Of a stretch of DNA of 7,397 nt, positions 1 through 6,110 are shown one piece after another. The position numbers and the translations under genes are program-made. The stretch comes from Bizionia sp. Its GTDB lineage: Bacteria; Bacteroidota; Bacteroidia; Flavobacteriales; Flavobacteriaceae. Each line of letters opens with the position of its first letter. The stretch's first letter is position 1. Under the pieces are notes generated by a model. It was not told the origin of the DNA. It searched no databases and was given only the letters and a program-made list of their open reading frames with translations. The stretch covers positions 1-7,397 of the forward strand of contig JAGPVI010000251.1 in the NCBI GenBank assembly GCA_018067115.1, written 5' to 3'.

Positions 1-1
1 A

Positions 2-1921
2 AGTAGAAAAGAATACCAGTATTTCTATACAGCATCAGAGTCCTTAAATTTAACAACATTCAAAGACAGGTTAGAACCTTTATTAGAAGTTGAAAATGCC
101 GATATAAAAACACATATAAGTGCCACCGAGCGCCTAGGAAAACGCTATGATAATGTGAGCAAATTCTTAAATATAGCCGCTTTTATCGCCTTACTTCTAG
201 GGTGTATTGGAATTGCCAGTTCAGTACACATTTATATTAAAGAGAAATTAAGGGCCATTGCTGTTTTAAAATGCTTGGGAGCCTCGCGTATTCAAAGTTT
301 TGTAATATTCCTTATTCAAATTGCGGGAATTGGAATTATTGGTGGTTTAATTGGTTCTATGGTTGGTGTTGGTCTACAGTTTTTATTCCCATACCTGTTA
401 AAAGACTTTTTGCCGTTTGCATTAGATATTTCCATTTCTGCTCAACCTATATTTATAGGCGTCTTGTTAGGATTATTTATGTCCGTTTTATTTGCCTTAT
501 TATCACTACTTCGCACGTGGTATGTGTCGCCATTAGATGTTTTACGGGTTGATGAAAAAGCCTCTCAAGAACCTCTCAAAATTCGTTTATTGGTATTTAC
601 TGTTATTTTAGTTTTCTTGTTTTTATTCTCTCTATGGCTCATTAAAAACCCACTTTATGCTCTGGTATTTGTGGGTGCAACCGTAATAACATTTATTCTT
701 TTAGCAGGAGTCGCTTTAGGGTTTATAAAAACTATAAAACGTTTTTTTCCTAAACACTGGAGTTTTACAGCGCGTCAAAGTTTACTTAATCTTTTCAGAC
801 CTAATAATCAAACAGTGGTTCTAGTGGTAGCAATTGGTTTAGGGACTTTTTTAATTAGCACTTTATATTTTACTAAAGATATTTTATTAACCAAGACAGA
901 GGTAGGGCAGGCTACAGAAAAGGCAAACATTATCATTCTCGATGTGCAACCTGAACAGCGTATAGAGGTCGCAAAAAGTATTACCAATAATGGTTTACCA
1001 GTACTTAATAATATTCCATTGGTGACTATGAGAATGCATAGCATTAACGGTCGCTTGGTAAACGATATTCGCCTGGATAGTACACATCAAATTCGAAACT
1101 GGGTTTTAAATCACGAATTTAGAACTACCTATCGCGATACACTTGAGGCATCTGAAGAGCTTTTAGAAGGTATTTGGACTCCGGAATTAAATGCTAATGA
1201 TCCTGTGGTGATTTCTGTATCTGATAACTTGGCAGATGACGCCAATATTACCGTTGGCGATCCTATTGTTTTTAATGTACAAGGTGTTTTAATGGAAACA
1301 ACGGTTGGTAGTATTAGAAAGGTCGATTGGTCGCAAATACAACTTAATTTTACTATTGTATTTCCAAAAGGCGTTTTAGAAGACGCGCCACAATTTAATG
1401 TATTAACCACTAGCGTTCCAAATGAAGCAACATCGGCAAATTTGCAACGCGATTTGGTGAGTACCTATCCAAATGTGTCGATTATAGATTTACGCCAAGT
1501 TTTTACCGTGGTGGAAGATATTCTTAATAAAGTCTCGTGGATTATTAATTTCATGGCCTTTTTTAGTATTCTTACAGGAATTATTGTATTGATCGGATCG
1601 GTAAGAACCAGCAAATACCAACGTATAAAGGAAAGTGTATTGCTTAGAACACTAGGTGCTAAAAACAAACAAATCTTGCAAATTACTGCTTTTGAATACG
1701 TGTTTCTTGGTCTTTTAGGTAGCTTGGTGGGGATATTATTGGCGCTGATTAGTAGTTTATCTCTAGCCGTCTTTGTTTTTAAAGAACCTTTTTCACCTTC
1801 AATTATTCCATTTATAGTGTTTTTACCAGGCATAACATTGTTGGTTTTAACTATAGGATTGAGTAATATTCAATCGGTGTTAAGAAGTTCGCCTTTAGAG
1901 GTGTTACGTAGAGAAGTGTAG
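2..1921 (+). CDS. ABC transporter permease with two FtsX domains (5' truncated by window edge)
   Basis: This is the C-terminal 639 residues of an inner-membrane ABC permease of the YbbP/FtsX-like class. The reading frame is open back to base 2, so the GTG at 155 is internal and the true start lies before the window. Two FtsX units are visible. The first has a transmembrane helix followed by EKLRAIAVLKCLGAS (near base 242) and ends in SPLDVLR (about bases 527-547). The second has the matching KESVLLRTLGA (about bases 1628-1660) and ends in SPLEVLRREV at the C-terminus. Between them are further hydrophobic helices (about bases 585-730 and 810-870) and a periplasmic domain of roughly 215 residues. 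Full-length relatives are usually somewhat over 800 residues, so about 200 are missing. The family works with a separate ATPase, often encoded next to it, and acts in lipid or lipoprotein handling or envelope export. The substrate cannot be read from the sequence. No frameshift is seen. Confidence 0.9.
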   Translation, partial: SRKEYQYFYTASESLNLTTFKDRLEPLLEVENADIKTHISATERLGKRYDNVSKFLNIAAFIALLLGCIGIASSVHIYIKEKLRAIAVLKCLGASRIQSFVIFLIQIAGIGIIGGLIGSMVGVGLQFLFPYLLKDFLPFALDISISAQPIFIGVLLGLFMSVLFALLSLLRTWYVSPLDVLRVDEKASQEPLKIRLLVFTVILVFLFLFSLWLIKNPLYALVFVGATVITFILLAGVALGFIKTIKRFFPKHWSFTARQSLLNLFRPNNQTVVLVVAIGLGTFLISTLYFTKDILLTKTEVGQATEKANIIILDVQPEQRIEVAKSITNNGLPVLNNIPLVTMRMHSINGRLVNDIRLDSTHQIRNWVLNHEFRTTYRDTLEASEELLEGIWTPELNANDPVVISVSDNLADDANITVGDPIVFNVQGVLMETTVGSIRKVDWSQIQLNFTIVFPKGVLEDAPQFNVLTTSVPNEATSANLQRDLVSTYPNVSIIDLRQVFTVVEDILNKVSWIINFMAFFSILTGIIVLIGSVRTSKYQRIKESVLLRTLGAKNKQILQITAFEYVFLGLLGSLVGILLALISSLSLAVFVFKEPFSPSIIPFIVFLPGITLLVLTIGLSNIQSVLRSSPLEVLRREV

Positions 1922-2225
1922 AAATAGCACTTGAATGAAGTCTTGTGTACGTATACGAGGTGTTGATTTATCAAATTTCCCTCTCAACGATAGAAAATAT
2001 GTGTTAAACTGAAATAGATTATACTATAGAAAATAGCTTAAAAACACCAAATCAACTGCAAATCAGTATTATACGAGTGATAAATTATGTTTATTAAATT
2101 AATTTTCATTAAATTTATTAGAAAATAATCCATTGATAATTAAATAGTTATAAGGGTTAAACACAATATAATGCCTTTTGTCCTTTTAAACTACACCTAG
2201 TTATCTTAACTAATACGTAAGCGAA
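1922..2225. other. AT-rich intergenic spacer, no gene seen
   Basis: This 304-base spacer separates the permease from the repeat lipoprotein. I find no open frame of useful length; the longest ATG frame I noticed, at about 2087, gives only 13 codons. No GC-rich hairpin with a T-run follows the permease stop. Several near matches to the Bacteroidota -7 element TAnnTTTG occur (for example at 2086-2093 and 2100-2107), but none has a convincing TTG about 20 bases upstream, and such matches are expected by chance at this AT content. The promoter of the downstream gene pair probably lies here but cannot be placed. Confidence 0.6.
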
Positions 2226-2414
2226 ATGGACAGAAGAAAATTTATAAAAAAGTCAGGACAAGCGTTATTAATAGTATCATCAATATCCATTACTGGTGCA
2301 CTAGTGTCTTCATGCTCTTCTGATGATGACGATTTTTTTAATGACGGCTATTATGATGATGGATACTATGACGATGGGTATTACGATGACGGCTATTATG
2401 ACGATGGGTATTAG
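2226..2414 (+). CDS. Tat-type lipoprotein with GYYDD repeats (62 aa, unknown function)
   Basis: I do not recognise a named family. Residues 2-8 (DRRKFIK) match the twin-arginine S/T-R-R-x-F-L-K pattern except for D in place of S/T. A hydrophobic stretch follows (about 12-27), then a lipobox, V27-S28-S29-C30, predicting lipidation at Cys30. The residues after it, SSDDDD, resemble the acidic lipoprotein export signal that directs Bacteroidota lipoproteins to the cell surface. From residue 41 the protein is four GYYDD units plus a final GY. The predicted mature chain of 33 residues has 13 Asp, 9 Tyr and 5 Gly and no basic residue. ATG at 2226 is the natural start because it sits directly before the Tat motif. 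A glycosyltransferase gene follows after 55 bases with no terminator seen, so the two are probably co-transcribed. Possible roles are a modified surface peptide, a metal-binding peptide or a structural surface tag. It is small, but the signal peptide and synonymous-codon repeats argue that it is a real gene. Confidence 0.85.
   Translation: MDRRKFIKKSGQALLIVSSISITGALVSSCSSDDDDFFNDGYYDDGYYDDGYYDDGYYDDGY
2346..2411 (+). repeat. 15-base coding tandem repeat (GYYDD x 4.4)
   Basis: Four 15-base units start at 2346, 2361, 2376 and 2391, followed by a 6-base partial unit ending just before the TAG stop. All translate to GYYDD, ending in GY. The units differ only at third codon positions: Gly is GGC, GGA, GGG, GGC and GGG, and Tyr and Asp alternate between their T- and C-ending codons. 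The amino acid pattern is therefore exact while the DNA is not. Confidence 0.95.
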
Positions 2415-2469
2415 GTCATTAAATAACCCGATACTAGAAATTCAATAGACATCATTTAAAAACCTCCTA

Positions 2470-4542
2470 TTGCATAATATACTATTCCTTCATGATACAG
2501 CTTTGTCAACTCCTAGAGGTGCAGAGTTAACTATTAATGAGCTCGTTTTACTGGGCTCAGAAAAAGGATATACGACCACTATAGACTTACTTAAGGATTT
2601 TTCCATTACCCAAACTAGTATAAAAAAGGCGTCACTAGTTGTTGTTAATAGTACTTCGCGTTGTGCGTATGAGCGGCAACTCATTTTATATCTTTTAAAT
2701 GAAAAGGTGCTTTATATTAAGATGGAGTATGACTATAATTTTTGTATGCGCAGAAATATATTATGTACTGTAGACCCTAGCGTTAAAAATTGTTGTAATT
2801 CCAATAAATTTCATTTGTTTCGAAGGTTATTTGCTGAAAGTTTACTCAACATTTTTCAATCTCCCAAGCATTACGACGCTCATTATAATTTTTATGGTGA
2901 AGCTTTAGGGGACCCTCTCATAATGCCCCCAACAATAGCTGTTGAAAAATTAAAAGTATCAGCTATAAAAAACGAAGATAGCATTCCTTTTTTTGGAGAT
3001 TTAAACTATTTAAAGGGAGGCAACGCTTATTTGGAGTACGCCAAAGAACATCCTGATTTACAATTTCATGTCTATGGTAATAATAGATTACAAAGAGACA
3101 TGCCTCCAAATATTATCTTCTTTAAGCCTGTAGAGAACGCTAAAGTTCTTGATATTTTAGGAAAAACAAAACAGTTTATATGTCTACCCGTTTGGCCTGA
3201 GCCATCGGGAAGGTTAGCAGCAGAAGCTTTTTTATCTGGATGTGAACTCATTACAAACGATAGAGTAGGCACATTTTCATTCAACTTTTACCCCAATCAT
3301 AAAGAACAAGCCTTTATGGAAATGAAACAGGCACCAGAAGCGTTTTGGAATAGCATAAATGACATTCTAAATCAGCCTAAAATTGACACAAAGTGCACAT
3401 CTTTAGGTTATGTTTTAATTTATAAAAGTTATGGCGGATTAGGAGATATCTTTTTTGCTATTCCTGCGATATATAAATTAGCAAAAGTTTCAAAGTCCTT
3501 ACATTTTGCTGTAGCACCTCGTTTATTAGATTTTTTCAAAAAGCATTTAATTGGGGTAACCGTGGTAAATGAAGAAAGCGTGAAACATAAAGAATCAATG
3601 TATGACGTAGTTTATGAATTAGGAAATTATCCGGCGTTTAAAGGGTATGATTTAGCACATGCTTTAAGGTATCCCACACATAAAAAAGTAAAACAACATG
3701 CTATTCAGCATTACATAGATACCGTAGCTAAACTACACTCACAAATAGATAACCAATTCGATTTATATCCTTATTTTGAAAGGCACTTAGATTCCAGAAA
3801 TTTATATTATGTCGTGCATCCTGGCGCTGGATTTTTATTAAAAATTTGGCCAACAGAAAATTATGCTCGACTTATTGAATACTTATTCGAATTATATCCT
3901 CATTTAAACTGTAAAATAATACAAGGTCCAAACGATCCCGATATTTCAAAATATTTCACAAAAAACACAGAACATATTGAATATATAACTGGAGGTATGA
4001 TAGAAGTAGGAAATAGTATGGAAGGCGCACTATTTCATATCGGAAATGATGCCGGAATTACACATGTTGCTGGTAGTTTTAATGTGCCTACTGTAGGTAT
4101 TTATGGTCCCACAGGGCCAGGAAGCTGGGGTAGCTTTGCCTTAAACAACGTGCTTATATGGGGAAAAAAGGGAGTCTGTAATTTACGTTGTAATTACGAT
4201 GTTATTCTCCATTGCGAACATCGCATTTGTTTACATTCCATAACCGTAAATAGAGTCGTTGAAGCCCTGTTTGTTTTGCTACAAAAAGCATATCCTGAGC
4301 AAAAATCAATAGTAAAAGTCAATCCAGAAATAAAACTTGAACGCAGTTTTTACGATTGCTTAATTAAATTAAACGATTCCGAAATACTACTTGAGTACAA
4401 TAACAACAGTATGAAAGCTAAAGTAGAAGCTCTTTTACTAAATGAAATTATTGCACTTGATGAGGATGAGGAGTTTCTGCAAGTAATAGATGTTTTGAAT
4501 AAGCATAACATTATCTTCTTTGTCCCTAACTTTAAGAGCTAA
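2470..4542 (+). CDS. two-domain glycosyltransferase: GT4-like N-terminus fused to GT9 heptosyltransferase-like domain
   Basis: This is a predicted cytoplasmic protein of 690 residues with no signal peptide or membrane helix. Residues 1-305 look like a GT-B fold GT4 enzyme: PRGAEL at 15-20 fits the N-terminal RGGxE-type motif, and E244-P-S-G-R-L-A-A-E252 is the E-x7-E nucleotide-sugar motif. Residues 313-610 look like GT9: GGLGD at 322-326, HPGAG at 450-454 with KIWP at 458-461, and GNDAGITHVAG at 525-535 followed by GIYGPTGP. A cysteine set (C570, C574, C582, C587) just before ITVNRVVEAL is typical of GT9 and of autotransporter heptosyltransferases. A second cluster (C92, C99, C108, C109) lies in the GT4 half. 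Residues 611-690 form an acidic extension I cannot assign. TTG at 2470 is chosen because the frame has a TAG at 2446-2448, no ATG or GTG lies between, and the first in-frame ATG (residue 85) would remove the RGAE motif. Donor and acceptor are unknown. LPS or capsule glycan synthesis is the conventional alternative to modifying the upstream peptide. Confidence 0.85.
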   Translation: MHNILFLHDTALSTPRGAELTINELVLLGSEKGYTTTIDLLKDFSITQTSIKKASLVVVNSTSRCAYERQLILYLLNEKVLYIKMEYDYNFCMRRNILCTVDPSVKNCCNSNKFHLFRRLFAESLLNIFQSPKHYDAHYNFYGEALGDPLIMPPTIAVEKLKVSAIKNEDSIPFFGDLNYLKGGNAYLEYAKEHPDLQFHVYGNNRLQRDMPPNIIFFKPVENAKVLDILGKTKQFICLPVWPEPSGRLAAEAFLSGCELITNDRVGTFSFNFYPNHKEQAFMEMKQAPEAFWNSINDILNQPKIDTKCTSLGYVLIYKSYGGLGDIFFAIPAIYKLAKVSKSLHFAVAPRLLDFFKKHLIGVTVVNEESVKHKESMYDVVYELGNYPAFKGYDLAHALRYPTHKKVKQHAIQHYIDTVAKLHSQIDNQFDLYPYFERHLDSRNLYYVVHPGAGFLLKIWPTENYARLIEYLFELYPHLNCKIIQGPNDPDISKYFTKNTEHIEYITGGMIEVGNSMEGALFHIGNDAGITHVAGSFNVPTVGIYGPTGPGSWGSFALNNVLIWGKKGVCNLRCNYDVILHCEHRICLHSITVNRVVEALFVLLQKAYPEQKSIVKVNPEIKLERSFYDCLIKLNDSEILLEYNNNSMKAKVEALLLNEIIALDEDEEFLQVIDVLNKHNIIFFVPNFKS

Positions 4543-4680
4543 TAAACTGATGGCGATATCTTTATAACGTACAGCCGTTATCGACTAATTTTAAAGGCCA
4601 TTTTCACCCCTAAACCATATTTTTTTTAATCAATGCTTTAGTCATAATTTAATATACTTACGCCACGAATTACCGTTAGA

Positions 4681-4695
4681 ATGTTTTAAAAACAT
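4681..4695. promoter_or_regulatory. 15-base perfect inverted repeat upstream of lipoprotein gene (possible operator)
   Basis: ATGTTTT and AAAACAT flank a central A, giving two perfect 7-base arms 45 bases before the start codon at 4740. Immediately downstream, TATATTTA (4697-4704) differs from the Bacteroidota -7 element TAnnTTTG only at the last base, so the palindrome would lie just upstream of it, where repressors often bind. I see no clear TTG at the expected -33 position. The AT content makes chance palindromes common, so confidence is low. Confidence 0.25.
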
Positions 4696-4739
4696 GTATA
4701 TTTAAGATTCCAATTTAAAATGTAATCTACAATCCATAT

Positions 4740-5702
4740 ATGAAATATCTCACACTTATGTCCTGCCTGTTTGTCTTACTATTTTTAGGCTGTAATGAGG
4801 TCAATCCTGACGGCGAAAAAGAGGTGCGTAAGTTTGTAAAACAATGGAACGATTCGCACACGCAATTAAAATCGGCTTTTCTTAGTAGAGACTATATGGA
4901 AGTGGTTAATTATTACGGTTTAGAATATACTAGAGTACAAGTACAACGCGATAAAGAGCTGTTGTTTCAGCAATTTCCAGAATATACACAGCATATTTTA
5001 AATGACCAGATAGATATTATAAAAGAGAAAGGCAGCTTCTTAGTCTCCTTTACTAAACAGGTGAAATATAATGGGATCGAAGCAGTGTACCCCTCGTATC
5101 TTGTTGTGATTTATAGGAATGGGAATTTTAAAATAAATGTAGAAGGGGTTACTAAGGACGCTAAAGGATTAGATGCTCCTATTTTTCCTAATGCCCGTCA
5201 AAACAATACTATTCTTACTAACAACAGACAGCTTTTTGGTGATTTTAATGGCGATGGTCTCTCAGACTATGCCAATGTAATCTCACCAGAAATTATGGCG
5301 CCTACCACCAAGAATACTATATATAATGATCCAGTTGTATGTAAAAACGGAGACTGCACTAGTGTTATCGTTTTCAGTAATGATCAACTAAAAGACATCA
5401 CCATTAAAGGAGCATATAAATCTCAATTAGAAAACCTCAAAGATCTTAATAGTGATGGTGCAGACGAGATTGGTTTTTGGGATATTAAACCAACTTCCAA
5501 GACTTTATATGTGTTTAATGCTTTAAATGGTTTGCTACTATGCGATCCTATTGTAATTAATACCACCGTACATAAAGAGCTAAAACTTATAGATGTAATA
5601 AAAAAATCAGGGCCCAATAAAATAACAGTGACTTACAGCGAGCAAGTTAATGATATATGGGTTTTACAAAACAAAATAATTGATTTGGCTAGTGGTAACT
5701 AA
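4740..5702 (+). CDS. lipoprotein with NTF2-like N-terminus and FG-GAP-type calcium loops, function unknown
   Basis: This is a 320-residue predicted lipoprotein. A short hydrophobic leader ends in the lipobox L-F-L-G-C18, so export and lipidation at Cys18 are expected. The residues after it (NEVNPDGE) are only mildly acidic, so surface export is less clear than for the 62-residue protein upstream. Residues 27-137 have a helix-then-sheet pattern (DYMEVVNYYG near 51-60, YPSYLVVIYRNGNFKINVEGV near 117-137) compatible with an NTF2/SnoaL-like fold; this is inference. The C-terminal half has two DxNxDG loops, D168-F-N-G-D172-G-L-S-D176 and D235-L-N-S-D239-G-A-D-E243, as in FG-GAP/VCBS repeats that bind calcium. 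C201 and C206 (CKNGDC) could form a small disulfide loop. Two loops are too few for a full beta-propeller. ATG at 4740 sits directly before the signal peptide. Spacers on both sides suggest a single-gene transcript. A periplasmic or surface role is likely, but no reaction can be assigned. Confidence 0.85.
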   Translation: MKYLTLMSCLFVLLFLGCNEVNPDGEKEVRKFVKQWNDSHTQLKSAFLSRDYMEVVNYYGLEYTRVQVQRDKELLFQQFPEYTQHILNDQIDIIKEKGSFLVSFTKQVKYNGIEAVYPSYLVVIYRNGNFKINVEGVTKDAKGLDAPIFPNARQNNTILTNNRQLFGDFNGDGLSDYANVISPEIMAPTTKNTIYNDPVVCKNGDCTSVIVFSNDQLKDITIKGAYKSQLENLKDLNSDGADEIGFWDIKPTSKTLYVFNALNGLLLCDPIVINTTVHKELKLIDVIKKSGPNKITVTYSEQVNDIWVLQNKIIDLASGN

Positions 5703-5990
5703 CCGCGAAAGTAAAACAAACGAAAATTGCAGGCATTGAGATTGAGGTGTAAAAAACCATAGAAGTAGCTGAGGCAGTCTTAAAAGTAATTTAATCATAA
5801 GCGCGTATCAATATAATTTGTATTGGAGTAATAATAATTACGGCATTAGTACCCTTGATTTCTTAATTTAGGTGTCTATTTTGCTAGAGAAAAAAAGTGA
5901 ATGATATATTAGCAGATCCCTTTGTTTTAATGTACCTATTTATATTTTTTTCGTTTTAACAAACATTAACCTATTTATCAATTTGTCATC

Positions 5991-6021
5991 TTGTATTTAC
6001 CGTTAAGAATTAGTAACTTTA
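5991..6021 (+). promoter_or_regulatory. candidate Bacteroidota promoter for catalase
   Basis: TTG at 5991-5993 is followed after 20 bases by TAACTTTA at 6014-6021, which matches the -7 element TAnnTTTG at all but the last base. Flavobacterial housekeeping promoters use TTG, a spacer of about 17-23 bases, then TAnnTTTG. Transcription would start near 6027-6030, giving a leader of roughly 80 bases before the ATG at 6111. It is a prediction from pattern only, and AT-rich DNA gives false matches. Confidence 0.35.
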
Positions 6022-6029
6022 AGAACAAT

Positions 6030-6057
6030 CTAATAGTAGCTTTATAAGCTAATAGTA
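6030..6057. repeat. direct repeat with embedded inverted repeat ahead of catalase (possible regulator site)
   Basis: CTAATAGTA occurs at 6030-6038 and again at 6049-6057, 19 bases apart. Between and overlapping them, TAGCTT (6037-6042) and AAGCTA (6046-6051) form an inverted repeat around TAT. The cluster lies at or just after the predicted transcription start, a usual place for an operator. It does not clearly match a PerR box, and no regulator gene is in the window. Confidence 0.35.
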
Positions 6058-6110
6058 AAGTTTGACCGCATTAGTTATAGATATATAAATCACTTTAAAT
6101 CATACTATCA

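Larger units (their letters stand above)
5703..6110. other. intergenic region upstream of catalase
   Basis: This 408-base stretch has no complete gene. Its first 90 bases can be read in one frame as two short codon runs separated by a TAA at 5750-5752, a possible decayed coding remnant. The right half is very AT-rich and holds a 10-base direct repeat (ACCTATTTAT at 5934-5943 and 5969-5978), the proposed catalase promoter and a cluster of repeats at 6030-6057. No terminator hairpin is visible after the lipoprotein stop. Confidence 0.6.

Noticed and set aside
155..157. GTG as the start of the permease
   Set aside because: The frame stays open to base 2 and the upstream translation reads like the rest of the protein, so this is an internal codon.
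808..1833. Minus-strand open frames within the permease
   Set aside because: They mirror the coding strand of a clear conserved gene and show no start context or domain of their own.
2086..2107. TAnnTTTG-like elements as the promoter of the repeat lipoprotein
   Set aside because: Each has a mismatch and no well-spaced TTG upstream, and such matches are frequent in DNA this rich in A and T.
2346..2411. Short tandem repeat as a CRISPR or non-coding satellite
   Set aside because: The units are 15 bases, directly adjacent and in frame, and vary only at synonymous positions, so this is a coding repeat.
2404..2448. ATG at 2404 in the glycosyltransferase frame as an upstream start
   Set aside because: It lies inside the GYYDD repeat and runs into a TAG at 2446-2448 before reaching the enzyme.
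4554..4583. Hairpin ATAACG/CGTTAT with overlapping CGATA/TATCG as a terminator of the glycosyltransferase gene
   Set aside because: The stems are only 5-6 AT-rich pairs, they compete for the same bases, and no T-run follows; the nearest T-run is about 40 bases downstream.
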